DNA of 64,000 nucleotides from Rhodoligotrophos appendicifer (GCF_007474605.1 NZ_VHKL01000005.1:414874-478873); one strand, 5' to 3'; numbered from the stretch's first letter, positions 41,522 through 52,821 are shown. Notes: a model not told the origin generated them from the letters alone. Translations and numbers: made by a program.

Positions 41522-43003
41522 ATGATTCAGGACACACGCACCTCCGATCCGTCACGGCTCATTCCCGGAACCACCGGGGACTGGGAGATAATCATTGGAC
41601 TTGAAGTGCATGCTCAGGTGACGTCCAACGCCAAACTTTTTTCGGGCGCGTCCACAAGGTTTGGTTCCGATCCTAACGCCAACGTGTCTCTGGTCGACGC
41701 GGCCATGCCCGGAATGCTGCCGGTCATCAATCGCTTCTGCATTGAGCAGGCGGTGCGGACAGGTCTCGGGCTCAAGGCGAAAATAAACCGCTACTCTGTC
41801 TTCGACAGGAAGAATTATTTCTATCCTGATCTACCCCAAGGGTACCAGATTTCGCAGTACAAGCAGCCCGTCGTCGGTGAGGGTGAGGTTCTTCTCGATT
41901 TTCCCGACGGCAGCTCGATTGCCGTGGGCATTGAACGGCTGCATTTGGAGCAAGATGCAGGCAAGTCGCTCCATGACCAGCATGCGACCATGTCCTATGT
42001 GGACCTGAACCGCTCGGGCGTTGCTCTGATGGAGATCGTCTCCAAGCCGGATATGCGAACCGCCGATGAGGCAAAGGCGTATGTCTCGAAGCTAAGGACC
42101 ATCCTGCGCTATCTCGGCACGTGCGACGGCGATATGGAGAAAGGCAATCTCCGTGCCGACGTGAATGTCTCTGTGCGCCGCCCAGGGGAAGCCTTCGGTA
42201 CCCGGTGTGAAATCAAGAATGTCAACTCGATCCGCTTCATCGGCCAGGCCATTGAGTATGAGGCGCGGCGGCAGATTGGCATCCTCGAGGATGGTGGCAC
42301 CATAGATCAGGAGACGCGGCTTTTCGACGCCCGCAAGGGGGAGACGCGCTCGATGCGTTCCAAGGAGGAGGCGCATGACTACCGCTATTTTCCCGATCCA
42401 GATCTGCTGCCCTTGGAGATTACCGCCGAGTGGGTGGCGGAAATCGAGGCGAGCCTGCCAGAGCTTCCGGACGCAAAGAAAGCCCGCTTCACTGGAGATT
42501 ATGGCCTGAGCCCATATGATGCAGGGGTTCTGGTAGGGGATCGGAGTGCCGCAGATTTCTTTGAGACCGTCGCTAAGGGCAGGGATCCCAAGCTTGCAGT
42601 GAACTGGGTAACAGGCGACCTTGCCGCGCAGGCGAATGCGCGCAATGTGGGCATCCTGGATCTGGGGGTTTCTGCTGAGCAACTTGGGGAACTGATTGAT
42701 CTGATTGGCGACGGGACAATTTCTGGAAAGATTGCCAAGGATGTATTGGTGATCATGCTGGCTGAAGGCGGCAGCCCGTCCTCCATTGTCGAGCGTCGGG
42801 GCCTTGTCCAGGTGACGGATACGAAGGCGCTGGAGAAAATTGTCGATGAGATCATCGCGGCCAATCCGAGTCAGGTTGAGACAATCAAGTTGAAACCCAA
42901 GACCATCGGCTGGTTCGTCGGCCAGGTAATGAAGGCAAGCGGTGGTAAGGCCAATCCGCAGGTGGTGAACGATATTTTGAAGGCAAGGTTGGATTTGGAG
43001 TGA
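41522..43003 (+). CDS. gatB: Asp-tRNA(Asn)/Glu-tRNA(Gln) amidotransferase subunit B
   Basis: GatB binds the misacylated tRNA and activates its acid side chain with ATP. The 493 residues include [36 protein letters not shown] and [17 protein letters not shown], then a C-terminal YqeY-like tail domain with [20 protein letters not shown]. The ATG at 41522 is chosen; a TTG nine bases upstream is in frame. It lies 114 bases after the chorismate mutase. Confidence 0.97.
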   Translation: MIQDTRTSDPSRLIPGTTGDWEIIIGLEVHAQVTSNAKLFSGASTRFGSDPNANVSLVDAAMPGMLPVINRFCIEQAVRTGLGLKAKINRYSVFDRKNYFYPDLPQGYQISQYKQPVVGEGEVLLDFPDGSSIAVGIERLHLEQDAGKSLHDQHATMSYVDLNRSGVALMEIVSKPDMRTADEAKAYVSKLRTILRYLGTCDGDMEKGNLRADVNVSVRRPGEAFGTRCEIKNVNSIRFIGQAIEYEARRQIGILEDGGTIDQETRLFDARKGETRSMRSKEEAHDYRYFPDPDLLPLEITAEWVAEIEASLPELPDAKKARFTGDYGLSPYDAGVLVGDRSAADFFETVAKGRDPKLAVNWVTGDLAAQANARNVGILDLGVSAEQLGELIDLIGDGTISGKIAKDVLVIMLAEGGSPSSIVERRGLVQVTDTKALEKIVDEIIAANPSQVETIKLKPKTIGWFVGQVMKASGGKANPQVVNDILKARLDLE

Positions 43004-43037
43004 CGGTCACCCGCAACTAAAGGAGGGCCATTGAGCA

Positions 43038-44645
43038 ATGGGAATCTTTCGCTCCAACATTTCCCCTACTTCGGCCGAATTTCACGATAATGCTGTAGCC
43101 ATGGAGGGGCTTCTTGCTGACCTCGCTGCCAAGCGCGAGGAGGCCTCTCTGGGTGGACCACCCAAGGCGCGGGAACGTCACTTATCCCGGGGCAAGCTAC
43201 TGCCGCGCGACCGCGTAATGCAGCTCATCGATCCTGGGTCGCCTTTCCTGGAGCTGTCAAGCCTTGCCGCCTTTAATCTCTACAGCGGTGACATCCATGG
43301 GGCTGGCCTGATTTCTGGCATAGGTCGTATTGAAGGCCGTGAATGCATGATCGTGTGCAACGACGCGACGATCAAAGGCGGGACTTATTATCCGATCACC
43401 GTGAAGAAGCATCTCCGAGCACAGGAGATCGCTCTGCAGAACCGGCTACCCTGCATCTATCTCGTGGATTCTGGCGGCGCCAACCTGCCCAATCAAACTG
43501 ATGTGTTTCCTGACCGCGAGCACTTCGGTCGGATCTTCTACAATCAGGCCACCATGTCAGCGGCTCGGATTCCACAAATTGCATGTGTGATGGGGTCTTG
43601 TACGGCAGGGGGCGCTTATGTTCCCGCAATGTCCGACGAGACCATCATCGTGCGCCGCCAGGGTACGATCTTTCTGGGCGGACCTCCTTTGGTAAAGGCG
43701 GCCACAGGAGAGGTTGTTTCCGCAGAAGATCTCGGCGGTGCTGACGTTCATGCGCGTCAGTCCGGCGTAGCGGATCATTATGCCCTGGACGATACCCATG
43801 CACTGGCCTTGGTGCGGAAGATCGTAAAAGGGCTCAACAGCCGTAAGCAGGTCGACATTGATCTGGCGCCATCGCTTTCGCCTCTCTACGACCCTTCGGA
43901 AATGAATGGTGTCGTTCCACCCGGTTTGTCTAAGCAATATGACGCTCGCGAAGTCATCGCCCGGATCGTAGATGGCTCTGACTTTGACGAGTGGAAGCAG
44001 CTCTATGGAACGACACTGGTGACCGGGTTCGCGAGAATTTGGGGAATCCCGGTAGGCATCTTGGCCAACAACGGGATTCTCTATTCTGAGTCGGCACAAA
44101 AAGGCGCTCATTTCATCGAATTGTGCTGCCAGCGGCGAATTCCTCTGCTGTTTCTGCAGAACATCTCCGGCTTTATGGTCGGTCAACGCTACGAAGCTGG
44201 GGGCATTGCCAAAGACGGCGCGAAATTGGTGACGGCAGTTGCCTGCGCTCAAGTGCCCAAAATCACCGTCATTGTTGGCGGTTCGTTCGGTGCAGGCAAT
44301 TACGGCATGTGCGGGAGGGCATATTCGCCGCGCTTCCTCTTCATGTGGCCGAATGCGCGCATCTCGGTTATGGGAGGGGAGCAGGCGGCTTCAGTTTTAG
44401 CCCAGGTCAAGCGCGACAATATCGAGGCCGACGGTCAGCAGTGGTCGGAGGAGGAAGAACAGGCGTTCAAACAACCCGTGCGAGATCAGTATGAGCGGGA
44501 AGGGCACCCATATCACGCCACCGCGAACTTATGGGATGATGGGATTATCGCGCCCGCGGAGACACGCACAGTCCTGGGACTGGCTTTCTCTGCCACACTT
44601 AATGCGACCATTCCCCCGACTCAGTTCGGCGTGTTCAGAATGTAA
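43038..44645 (+). CDS. methylcrotonyl-CoA carboxylase, carboxyltransferase (beta) subunit
   Basis: This subunit moves the carboxyl group from biotin to 3-methylcrotonyl-CoA in leucine breakdown. The 535 residues match the MCC beta family: [74 protein letters not shown] and later [16 protein letters not shown]. The biotin carboxylase/carrier subunit and the isovaleryl-CoA dehydrogenase usually beside it are absent, so it is isolated here. GGAGG at 43021-43025 is a good ribosome-binding site. Confidence 0.92.
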   Translation: MGIFRSNISPTSAEFHDNAVAMEGLLADLAAKREEASLGGPPKARERHLSRGKLLPRDRVMQLIDPGSPFLELSSLAAFNLYSGDIHGAGLISGIGRIEGRECMIVCNDATIKGGTYYPITVKKHLRAQEIALQNRLPCIYLVDSGGANLPNQTDVFPDREHFGRIFYNQATMSAARIPQIACVMGSCTAGGAYVPAMSDETIIVRRQGTIFLGGPPLVKAATGEVVSAEDLGGADVHARQSGVADHYALDDTHALALVRKIVKGLNSRKQVDIDLAPSLSPLYDPSEMNGVVPPGLSKQYDAREVIARIVDGSDFDEWKQLYGTTLVTGFARIWGIPVGILANNGILYSESAQKGAHFIELCCQRRIPLLFLQNISGFMVGQRYEAGGIAKDGAKLVTAVACAQVPKITVIVGGSFGAGNYGMCGRAYSPRFLFMWPNARISVMGGEQAASVLAQVKRDNIEADGQQWSEEEEQAFKQPVRDQYEREGHPYHATANLWDDGIIAPAETRTVLGLAFSATLNATIPPTQFGVFRM

Positions 44646-44873
44646 ACGCAAGGCGCCTGCGCAGGGCGGGGTTATGCAGTGACGATGCCACCTTACTTTC
44701 TGCGTATAGGCAGATTTTGGTGTACGTGGCCAGCCAACATCGAATTGACTGCGAGATGCGCAAAGATGCCCGGACAGATGCCGAGATAGAGGATTGTCTC
44801 CCCAGCTGGCGTAGGGCTAGACCATTCTCGTCAAAGCAGTTTCAAGGGCAGCTCGTCTGCCCCGATGGAGATT

Positions 44874-45350
44874 TCACCTGCCGACGTAGCCCGAAATTAG
44901 GGCTTCGCGTTTGATCGATTGGACCTCATTCTCCAAGGAATTTAGGAACGCTGAGCGGTCGCGCGGGGTGAATCCAGCATTAAAAGTTTGCACACCATCC
45001 GCTTCTCGAATGTGACGCATCAAGTCTCGCGTCGCCAGGGCCATGCCGATATTCTTCGAAGTGAACGCCTTGCCAGTGGGGCTAACGACCCGCGCCCCCT
45101 TCTCGAGGCAGCGGGCGGCAAGCGGAACATCTGCAGTGATGGCAATGTCGCCAGCCTCAATGTGTTCCGCGATCCAGTCGTCGGCAGCATCGGGCCCTTC
45201 GGTCACGATCACATTCCGGCTTAACGGATAGCCGGATGGTCGCATTCCACTATTGCTGACGATATGGACAGCGAGCTGATGACGCATTGCTACACGTTCG
45301 GTTTCAGCCTTCACCGGGCAAGCATCGGCGTCCACGAAAATAACGAGCAT
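44874..45350 (-). CDS. YaiI/YqxD family protein (UPF0178, DUF188)
   Basis: The 158 residues start MLVIFVDADACPVKAETERV, with conserved DADACPVK, then SNSGMRPSG, VTEGPDAADDWIAEH, TADVPLAARCLEKGA and SPTGKAFTSKNIG. The fold resembles PIN-like nucleases with conserved Asp residues, but activity is not established. An in-frame start 15 bases upstream exists. It follows erpA by about 40 bases on the same strand. Confidence 0.93.
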   Translation of the reverse strand: MLVIFVDADACPVKAETERVAMRHQLAVHIVSNSGMRPSGYPLSRNVIVTEGPDAADDWIAEHIEAGDIAITADVPLAARCLEKGARVVSPTGKAFTSKNIGMALATRDLMRHIREADGVQTFNAGFTPRDRSAFLNSLENEVQSIKREALISGYVGR

Positions 45351-45389
45351 TACCAGCCATTCCAAACTCGGTATGCCGACGTCCGTTTC

Positions 45390-45719
45390 TCAGATGGAGA
45401 AACTTGTGCCACAGCCACAGGACGCAGTAGCTAGGGGATTGGTGATCTTGAAGGAAGCGCCGATGAGATCGTCCACGAAATCGATCTGCGATCCGGCCAT
45501 ATAAGGGACTGACATCGAGTCAATTAAAACCCTTGCGCCATTACGCAGGATTTCAAGGTCGTCCTCATTACGGGTGTCGTCCAGGGCAAACTCATACTGG
45601 AATCCTGAACAGCCGCCCCCCGAAACACTCACGCGGAGTGCCTTCGGTGTGCTCTCCCCAGCAACGATCTCGTTAATGCGTTCCGCCGCACGCTCTGTAA
45701 TTTGGATCGTTTCGCCCAT
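45390..45719 (-). CDS. erpA: iron-sulfur cluster insertion protein ErpA (A-type carrier)
   Basis: A-type carriers receive Fe-S clusters and pass them to target proteins. The 109 residues have the three conserved cysteines Cys37 (SGGGCSGFQYEF), Cys101 and Cys103 (SCGCGTSFSI). The sequence resembles ErpA more than IscA. It is divergent from dgt with only 67 bases between starts, the arrangement erpA-dgt-argS conserved in rhizobia-type genomes. Confidence 0.93.
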   Translation of the reverse strand: MGETIQITERAAERINEIVAGESTPKALRVSVSGGGCSGFQYEFALDDTRNEDDLEILRNGARVLIDSMSVPYMAGSQIDFVDDLIGASFKITNPLATASCGCGTSFSI

Positions 45720-45786
45720 ATCAGTGCTTCTGCCTTGGAAAAAATATGTAACCAGCCATATTTAGGAGCAGTTTGGGTCCGGGTCA

Positions 45787-47013
45787 ATGCAGGCCCTCTC
45801 GGCTGGAGGTCCTCCCCTGAAATACGAGCTCGCCCCCTTCGCCTCCCGCGCTGAGTTCTCGCGCGGGCGGTTCGTGACCGAGCCGGAGGCGGAGACACGT
45901 ACACCGTTTCAGCGTGATCGAGATCGCATCGTCCACTCGACGGCATTTCGTCGACTGAAGCACAAGACGCAGGTTTTTGTCTATCATGAGGGTGATCATT
46001 ATCGCACCCGTCTCACTCATTCTCTTGAGGTCTCTCAAATTGCGCGAGCAATGTCGCGCACGCTGGCCCTTGACGAGGACCTGACGGAGGCTCTGTCGCT
46101 GGCTCATGACCTAGGTCACACGCCTTTTGGACATGCCGGCGAGCGGGCGTTGGACGCCTGCATGGTTCATTACGGCGGTTTCGATCATAATGCTCAGGCC
46201 CTTCGTATCGTCACAAGGCTGGAGCGCCGTTATGCGGCATTCGATGGCCTGAATCTTTCCTGGGAAACGCTTGAGGGCCTCGTGAAACATAACGGCCCAT
46301 TGGTTGATAAGGACGGGAGCCCGTGCGGCACATATTCTGGCAAGTCCCTCCCGGCAGCTATTACGGATTTCGCGGGGGTGCGGGATCTGGCGCTGGAGAC
46401 GTTCGCTTCAGCTGAGGCCCAGATCGCTTCAATCGCCGATGACATCGCCTACAATGCTCACGACATAGACGATGGTCTGCGAGCCGGGCTGTTTGATATC
46501 ATTGATTTGGGTGATTTGCCTCTCGTTGGCGAAGCTCTGTCCGATGTTCTGAGGAGATATCCGGATCTCGAGCGCCCGCGACTGATCAATGAGACGGTCC
46601 GCAGAGTCATTTCAGCCATGGTGGATGATGTCACCACTGAATCTTTGAAGCGAGTCAGGCGCCTAAAGCCTGAAAGCGCGGATGCGGTCCGGGCTTTGGA
46701 CCAACCGCTTATTGGACTGTCGCTGCAGCTGACAGAGAACAATCGGGTTCTGCAGTCATTTCTGTCGCGCCGCATGTATCATCACGAAAAGATCCGTAAC
46801 ATCATGGAGAGAGCGCAGCGGGTGGTTCGCGAACTGTTTGCGAGCTATATGGATGATCCAGCCACTCTCCCTAGGGAATGGAGGGGCGACTTCGATAAAG
46901 TCGACGAAGCTAAGCGTGCACGACGGATTTGCGACTTTATCGCGGGTATGACGGATCGTTTTGCTCTGGACGAGCATCGTAGGTTGTTTGACCTGGATCC
47001 GCTTTTCCGATAG
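45787..47013 (+). CDS. deoxyguanosinetriphosphate triphosphohydrolase-like protein
   Basis: An HD-domain dNTP triphosphohydrolase that removes triphosphate from dGTP or other dNTPs. The metal site is visible in TRLTHSLEVSQIAR and SLAHDLGHTPFGHAGERAL; DDIAYNAHDIDDGLRAGLF further down supplies another metal Asp. The length of 408 residues matches the alphaproteobacterial type-2 subfamily. It is the first gene of the plus-strand run dgt-argS-SPOR-nagZ-scpA-scpB-tatB-tatC. Confidence 0.94.
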   Translation: MQALSAGGPPLKYELAPFASRAEFSRGRFVTEPEAETRTPFQRDRDRIVHSTAFRRLKHKTQVFVYHEGDHYRTRLTHSLEVSQIARAMSRTLALDEDLTEALSLAHDLGHTPFGHAGERALDACMVHYGGFDHNAQALRIVTRLERRYAAFDGLNLSWETLEGLVKHNGPLVDKDGSPCGTYSGKSLPAAITDFAGVRDLALETFASAEAQIASIADDIAYNAHDIDDGLRAGLFDIIDLGDLPLVGEALSDVLRRYPDLERPRLINETVRRVISAMVDDVTTESLKRVRRLKPESADAVRALDQPLIGLSLQLTENNRVLQSFLSRRMYHHEKIRNIMERAQRVVRELFASYMDDPATLPREWRGDFDKVDEAKRARRICDFIAGMTDRFALDEHRRLFDLDPLFR

Positions 47014-47090
47014 TCGCCCAAACTGTGCACTGCTTAACCCTCCGGGCACGGTAAGCATGCTAGTGGCCTGCTCGAGGAGTATCTGAGCGA

Positions 47091-48833
47091 ATGAATTTGT
47101 TCGCGCATTTTCACGCTGTTGTGAATCAAGCAGTTCATCGTCTGATAGAACGCGGCCGCCTGCCATCGGGGCTGGATCTGAGTCGTATCGTAGTCGAACC
47201 ACCTCGTGAGTCCACACATGGGGATGTATCGACCAATGCGGCGATGGTGCTCGCGAAGGCAGCCTCCAAGAACCCGCGTGAGATTGCCGTTGATCTAGCG
47301 CTGGAGCTTCAGGAAGATGCAGATGTAGCGTCAGCAGAAGTTGCGGGGCCGGGCTTTGTAAACTTGCGTCTTCGAGCGACTTTCTGGCCGAAGGTGGTGG
47401 CGGCAGTCTTAGAGGCGCGGGAGACGTATGGAGCAGGCGACATCGGCCGAGGCTTGAGCGTCAACGTCGAATATGTTTCGGCCAATCCCACTGGCCCGCT
47501 TCATGTTGGTCATTGCCGCGGAGCAGTGTTCGGCGACGCATTGGCGAACCTTCTGGCCGAGACGGGACATCAGGTCACGCGTGAGTATTACATCAATGAT
47601 GCCGGTGCGCAAATTGACGTATTGGCCCAGTCGGCCTTCTTGCGCTATCGCGAAGCTCTTGGCGACGAAGTCGGAGAAATTCCGTCAGGGCTCTACCCCG
47701 GCGATTATCTAAAGCCTGTGGGGGCCGAACTAGCCAAACGTTACGGCAGTGACTTGCGCCACATGGCCAAGGATGAAGCCCTGCGCATTGTACGTGATTT
47801 CGCCGTTTCGGCGATGATGGAGCTGATCAAAGAAGATCTGTCGGCGCTGAAAATTACTCATGAAGAATTTTTTTCCGAGGCCTCCCTTCATGACACTGAC
47901 ATCGCTGAGATGATCAGCGAGTTTAAAGCCAGGAACCTTGTTTATCTTGGAAACCTGCCTCCCCCGAAGGGGCAGCCATCCGAAGAATGGGAAGATCGTG
48001 AACAGCTTCTTTTCCGTGCATCAAAGTATGGAGACGACATAGATCGTCCCCTTCAGAAATCTGATGGCAGCTATACTTACTTCGCGGCTGATGTGGCATA
48101 TTTTCGTTCCAAGTTCAGGCGTGGATTTGCGGAAATGATTTATGTTCTCGGAGCGGATCACGGCGGCTATGTGAAACGTCTGGAGGCTGTCGGTCGGGCC
48201 ATTGCCGGAGATCAAGCGCGAGTGATCGTGAGGCTTTGCCAACTGGTGAGGCTTTTCCGGGACGGTGAGCCCATCCGCATGTCGAAACGTTCCGGCGATT
48301 TCGTGACCCTTCGTGAGGTTGTCGACGAGGTCGGGGCGGATGTTGTGCGCTTCATGATGCTGTATCGCAAAAATGATGCTCCTTTGGACTTCGACTTTTC
48401 TAAAGTCACGGAACAGTCGCGCGATAATCCCGTTTTTTATGTGCAGTATGCCCATGCGCGCATCTGCTCGGTTCTTCGAAATGCCGAATTGGAATTTGGA
48501 CCCCAGGTTAATGATCAGGTTTCGGCGGATGACCTTTCCTTGCTGACAGATGAAGCAGAGGTCGCAGTGATCAGGCGTCTCGCCGATTATCCTCGAATTC
48601 AGCAGTCCGCTGTGGCCGCTCATGAGCCCCATCGGATCGCCCATTACCTCTATGACCTTGCCAGCGACTTCCATTCGCTCTGGAACAGGGGCAAAGAGTC
48701 GCCGCATTTACGCTTTATTGTTACTCAAAACGTCAATGCCACGAACGCGCGGCTCGCAATGCTCCGCGCGATTAGGTATGCTCTACAGAATGGTTTGCGC
48801 ATCATCGGGGTCACGCCCATGGTGGAGATGTGA
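47091..48833 (+). CDS. argS: arginyl-tRNA synthetase
   Basis: ArgS charges tRNA-Arg. The 580 residues contain the class I HIGH-type motif as HVGH in [18 protein letters not shown] near residue 130, the KMSKS-type [12 protein letters not shown] near 398 and the C-terminal DALR anticodon domain with [14 protein letters not shown] lies about 15 bases upstream of the ATG. In codon choice it is clearly less GC-biased than serS in the same window. Confidence 0.96.
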   Translation: MNLFAHFHAVVNQAVHRLIERGRLPSGLDLSRIVVEPPRESTHGDVSTNAAMVLAKAASKNPREIAVDLALELQEDADVASAEVAGPGFVNLRLRATFWPKVVAAVLEARETYGAGDIGRGLSVNVEYVSANPTGPLHVGHCRGAVFGDALANLLAETGHQVTREYYINDAGAQIDVLAQSAFLRYREALGDEVGEIPSGLYPGDYLKPVGAELAKRYGSDLRHMAKDEALRIVRDFAVSAMMELIKEDLSALKITHEEFFSEASLHDTDIAEMISEFKARNLVYLGNLPPPKGQPSEEWEDREQLLFRASKYGDDIDRPLQKSDGSYTYFAADVAYFRSKFRRGFAEMIYVLGADHGGYVKRLEAVGRAIAGDQARVIVRLCQLVRLFRDGEPIRMSKRSGDFVTLREVVDEVGADVVRFMMLYRKNDAPLDFDFSKVTEQSRDNPVFYVQYAHARICSVLRNAELEFGPQVNDQVSADDLSLLTDEAEVAVIRRLADYPRIQQSAVAAHEPHRIAHYLYDLASDFHSLWNRGKESPHLRFIVTQNVNATNARLAMLRAIRYALQNGLRIIGVTPMVEM

Positions 48834-48848
48834 CGGCGGACGTCCTTT

Positions 48849-51776
48849 ATGGATAGCGACAAGACAAAAGATTCGGACCTCAGCGCCAAGCCGAGTTGGC
48901 GTGAGCGACTTGGTTTGAACGCTGAAGCGGTGCGGAATCCTCCTGCTGAGGCTCGGGGTCTCCCCAAGCTTGGCCGAGAGTTTTCCGCGAGTCGGGATGG
49001 GGAGATTGAAGCATCGCCTCGCTCTTCAGCTCTGGCGCCTCGGTTTGAACCTAGAGAGCAGACTGTGCAGCCCGTCCGGACTGGCTCTGGGGATCTTCGG
49101 TCGTTGAGCCGTCCTTTGGAGCCCAGGATGTCTGCTAGTCCTGGAGCAAAAGCCCCGGGCTCTCCGCCAACTGGAAACCAATCGACGGGATCCGTTTCCG
49201 ACCGCCGTCAGTCTTCAACAGAGAGCCTAGCCTCTCCTGAAACAACGCGTGGACCTAACAGTCACCCGAGGCCAGCAGGCTTGCCTCCCGCGCCGCGTCC
49301 ATTGGCTGCTGATTTTCAAAAGCGTTCATCAGAACAGGATCAAAGCCCGGATCGATCTGCAACCATTGGCCGGTCGGAGGCGTCAGGAAAACTGGCGGGA
49401 GGAGATCGCGCAGAGACTTTTAGGCGAACTTCACCTTCTGAGGGTTTTGGAGCGCGTCCGAATTCGGGAACGGCGGATAGGCCAAACACTGCTGAGCCGC
49501 CTTTAGGACCACGCCTGTCCTCATTTGAACGCCCTGCGTCGCCTGCGCTGCAACGCGGTCCCGCGGCGCCCGTGTTACAGTCAAATGTCCGGGCGTCGAC
49601 GCCTTCTTTGGCAGTCGGGGCGACAGATTTGCGGCCTGATCCCCGAGCCGTGGCCAATGTGACGGAAGGACACAAGGAGCAGGCAGACAGTGGTCAGCTG
49701 TCTCGGAACACTGAACCTGCGTCCATTCCCCGCGCGGCTGCGCCGGTTCTAAGGCCCGATCCGCGTGCGGAACAGACATTGTCCGAACCGCTGTCACATC
49801 AGTTAGTGCCCGACGCTCGGGCCGAGGCAGCCGAGACAGTGGAAGGGCCCGTAGAGCGGCCCGAGACGGTAATGTCCACGTCGATGCAGGCCTCGTTGAG
49901 GACGCCGCCCCGATTGAAGTCGGCCGAGAGCGGAAATGAATCGCCTCATTCCAAACCTCATCCACAGATTGACGCTCACAGCACTGGTGCGGGGGTGTCG
50001 AATGTTGCGCCAGCCCCTGATGAACGGCAGATAAGAACTTCGGGGCTTCGGGCTCCGTTAAAACAACCCGAAACTGAGGGTGCAGGGAGACTGGCGAGGC
50101 CTGTGGCACCGATGGGTCCCGAGGTTGGTCGCGCGCCAGCCTTCGGACGCTCGGATTTTTCGAGATTTAAGTTGCCGGGCATCGGACAGGCGAAGGCGCC
50201 AACTGATGAAGCGAGCTCGCACTCGAACAAGTTACAGGAAGAACAGCTTAGCGATTTAGATACTGTTCCTTCCGAGACACCGAGCTTTAAGGATCGCGAA
50301 CTGCAGCCTATAGCCGGCACCCTGCGCGCGCCTTCCCTGGATGCTCTTAAGGTGCCACCATTGCCTCGTCGCCCCGCTCCTGAAGAGGTGCGGGGTCAAT
50401 CACGAGTTCCGTCTGCGTCAGCGCCCAGTACATTTGAGGAACTTGCAGAGCGGAACCGGCTTAATGCAGCGCGGCGATCACCATCGATGGAAGCGCCAAT
50501 TCCCAGCCGCGGACCAGCGGCCAGGATTTTCCAGCAGCCGAGCCTAACGGAGGCATCTCGCAACCTTTCTGCTCGTGAACACACGGCACCGACGCCGACT
50601 TCAGAGACCTCTTATGACCGGGCTTTCTATGGTGATCCGGCTCTGGAGGAGCAGACTGGCAACCCTAATGAGTATCAGGGTGCTCATGCCCGGGAATTAT
50701 CATATGTTGACGATCAGGGGGGCGATGACTATGACCGCCCGCTTCAGCATCGTGCAAGTGCCGCTGAGTATCAGGACGCCTACCGCGACTACGAAGTCGG
50801 CAATGATAAGTCCAGGTTTCTCTCCGGTCGGCTGCCAATATATCTAGGCGGTGCTCTTCTCCTTGTAATAGCGGTTGTCGCCGTGGTGATTTACATGCTG
50901 AGTGGTGGCAGCGATACGCTGGCGACGTCTGATAGTCCGCCTGTGATTGCCGCACCGACAGAACCCACGAAGATCCAACCTCAAGAAGCAACAAATCAGC
51001 CTGTGGTTCCCCGTCAGACTAAGCTCATCTATGATCGGATCTTAGGTGAAGAACAAGGCGGGGCTGAAGAGCGTCTCGTTCCTCGCCAGGAGGAGCCGTT
51101 GACACCTGGTGGTGTTGATGAGGGAGGCACAGGTCTGAGCCCCGGGGATCAAAGCGGGACCCAAGGAGCGCTGCCGGTACCTCTGCCGCCACCGCCCCCG
51201 AGCAATGGTGATCAATCTGCGCTGCCCTCCACTGATACTGTGACAATGGCGCGATCTTCTGAAGCTGATACATCGGCTGTAGAAGATGATGGCAGCATTC
51301 CGGTTCCTGGGATGAGCCCGAGTGAACCGCCATCGGCACCAATTGCAACGACCGCCCCGCCGAGTGCTTCGCCACCCCTCCCTCGGCCGAAACCGCAAAC
51401 GAACCGCAATGCTGCAGGCTCGCCGACCCCAACCGGGTCGGCGTCTTCCGTTCAGACACAGGCAACCGCCATGGGAACGCCAGCTGCCTATGCATCGCCT
51501 GTAGCTCAGCAAAATCCTCCCGCCGGACAATATTTGATACAGCTGGCCTCCTTCCGAACGGCTCAGGATGCCACCAGCGAGTTTAATCGGCTGAAGAACA
51601 ATTTTCCGGCATTGGTCGGAAATCTGTCATCCTTCATACAGGAGGCGGATCTGGGTAGCCGAGGAAAGTTCTACCGATTGAGACTTGGCCCCGTAGCGTC
51701 TAAAGACGATGCTTCGCAGCTTTGCAATTCGCTTATTGCCTCTGGTGAAAAGGATTGCCTGGTTCGCCGGCAGTAG
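48849..51776 (+). CDS. SPOR-domain protein with very long disordered cytoplasmic region
   Basis: The 975 residues begin with about 660 residues of low-complexity, Pro/Ser/Arg/Glu-rich sequence without recognisable domain, followed by a single membrane helix (about 662-683, YLGGALLLVIAVVAVVIYML), a Pro/Ser/Thr-rich periplasmic linker and a C-terminal SPOR domain (about 895-975, YLIQLASFRTAQDATSEF and FYRLRLGPVASKDDA). SPOR domains bind denuded glycan at division sites. The position between argS and nagZ is conserved in Alphaproteobacteria. A role in division or polar growth is inferred. Confidence 0.9.
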   Translation: MDSDKTKDSDLSAKPSWRERLGLNAEAVRNPPAEARGLPKLGREFSASRDGEIEASPRSSALAPRFEPREQTVQPVRTGSGDLRSLSRPLEPRMSASPGAKAPGSPPTGNQSTGSVSDRRQSSTESLASPETTRGPNSHPRPAGLPPAPRPLAADFQKRSSEQDQSPDRSATIGRSEASGKLAGGDRAETFRRTSPSEGFGARPNSGTADRPNTAEPPLGPRLSSFERPASPALQRGPAAPVLQSNVRASTPSLAVGATDLRPDPRAVANVTEGHKEQADSGQLSRNTEPASIPRAAAPVLRPDPRAEQTLSEPLSHQLVPDARAEAAETVEGPVERPETVMSTSMQASLRTPPRLKSAESGNESPHSKPHPQIDAHSTGAGVSNVAPAPDERQIRTSGLRAPLKQPETEGAGRLARPVAPMGPEVGRAPAFGRSDFSRFKLPGIGQAKAPTDEASSHSNKLQEEQLSDLDTVPSETPSFKDRELQPIAGTLRAPSLDALKVPPLPRRPAPEEVRGQSRVPSASAPSTFEELAERNRLNAARRSPSMEAPIPSRGPAARIFQQPSLTEASRNLSAREHTAPTPTSETSYDRAFYGDPALEEQTGNPNEYQGAHARELSYVDDQGGDDYDRPLQHRASAAEYQDAYRDYEVGNDKSRFLSGRLPIYLGGALLLVIAVVAVVIYMLSGGSDTLATSDSPPVIAAPTEPTKIQPQEATNQPVVPRQTKLIYDRILGEEQGGAEERLVPRQEEPLTPGGVDEGGTGLSPGDQSGTQGALPVPLPPPPPSNGDQSALPSTDTVTMARSSEADTSAVEDDGSIPVPGMSPSEPPSAPIATTAPPSASPPLPRPKPQTNRNAAGSPTPTGSASSVQTQATAMGTPAAYASPVAQQNPPAGQYLIQLASFRTAQDATSEFNRLKNNFPALVGNLSSFIQEADLGSRGKFYRLRLGPVASKDDASQLCNSLIASGEKDCLVRRQ

Positions 51777-51819
51777 CGTTGCGAATTCTGTTTAGTCCAC
51801 ACATTGAACTGCTGATTTC

Positions 51820-52821
51820 ATGACAATTTCTGCCATCGTTTTTGGATGTGCTGGGTTTAGTCTCTCTGAACAGGAGCGAGCCTTTTTCAGGGACGCCAAC
51901 CCTTGGGGCTTTATCTTATTTTCGCGTAATTGTGACAACCCCGACCAAGTTAGAGCGTTGGTTGAAGACCTCCGCAACACAGTGGGACGGGGGGATGCGC
52001 CGGTGTTGATCGACCAAGAAGGTGGTCGAGTGCAGAGGTTATCTCCGCCCCATTGGCCTAGTTATCCGCCGATGCGCATGTTCGGAGAGTGGTACGATCG
52101 CGACCCCGAGGCTGCCGAACGTGCGTTGTACAATAACATTCGCCTTATCGCCGCGGATCTCCATGACCTGGGTATTACTGTGAACTGCCTGCCTGTGCTT
52201 GATGTTCCAGCCCCAAACGCCCACCGTATAATCGGTGATCGTGCATTCGGTGGAGATGTGAATGTCATCGCCAGACTTGGCCGCCTCGTCTGTGGGAGTT
52301 TGCTTGACGGCGGCGTTTTGCCCGTAATCAAACATATGCCGGGTCATGGGCGAGCGGAAGTTGACAGCCATCTAAGTCTGCCGGTGGTTAAAGCGTCACG
52401 CTCGGATTTGGAAAATCGAGATTTTGTACCATTTCGTGCTCTTGCGGACATGCCTTTGGCCATGAGTGCGCATGTTGTTTATGAGGCGATAGATTCGGAG
52501 CGGCCGGCAACCCAGTCTTCCACAGTCATTGGCGAGATCATCCGAACCGAATTCGGCTTTGATGGTCTTCTGATCACGGACGATCTGAGCATGTCGGCGC
52601 TCCAAGGAAGTTTAAAGCAGCGCCTGCTTGAAAGCATTGAAGCGGGCTGCGATGTGGGCTTGCACTGCAATGGTGTGATGCAAGAGATGATTGAGCTAGC
52701 AGAAGTTGCGCCCTCTCTAACCAGGGGGGACCGGGTCTTGAGCTTTTTGCGAGATCCCGAGCCCTTTGACCGAGAGCAGGCCTGGGCGGAACTGTCCCTA
52801 TCGAGACGCGAATCGCTGTAG
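51820..52821 (+). CDS. nagZ: beta-N-acetylhexosaminidase NagZ
   Basis: NagZ removes N-acetylglucosamine from recycled muropeptides in the cytoplasm. The 333 residues of glycoside hydrolase family 3 show LIDQEGGRVQRL, VIKHMPGHGRAEVDSHLSLP (catalytic His and binding residues) and LLITDDLSMSAL with the nucleophile Asp. It follows the SPOR gene and is in keeping with the cell-wall theme of this run. Length is typical. Confidence 0.95.
   Translation: MTISAIVFGCAGFSLSEQERAFFRDANPWGFILFSRNCDNPDQVRALVEDLRNTVGRGDAPVLIDQEGGRVQRLSPPHWPSYPPMRMFGEWYDRDPEAAERALYNNIRLIAADLHDLGITVNCLPVLDVPAPNAHRIIGDRAFGGDVNVIARLGRLVCGSLLDGGVLPVIKHMPGHGRAEVDSHLSLPVVKASRSDLENRDFVPFRALADMPLAMSAHVVYEAIDSERPATQSSTVIGEIIRTEFGFDGLLITDDLSMSALQGSLKQRLLESIEAGCDVGLHCNGVMQEMIELAEVAPSLTRGDRVLSFLRDPEPFDREQAWAELSLSRRESL

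Noticed and set aside
44717..44914. Possible 65-residue protein with four cysteines between the MCC beta gene and yaiI
   Set aside because: No ribosome-binding site, no known family, and its 3' end overlaps yaiI by about 40 bases. The 228-base gap otherwise shows nothing definite.
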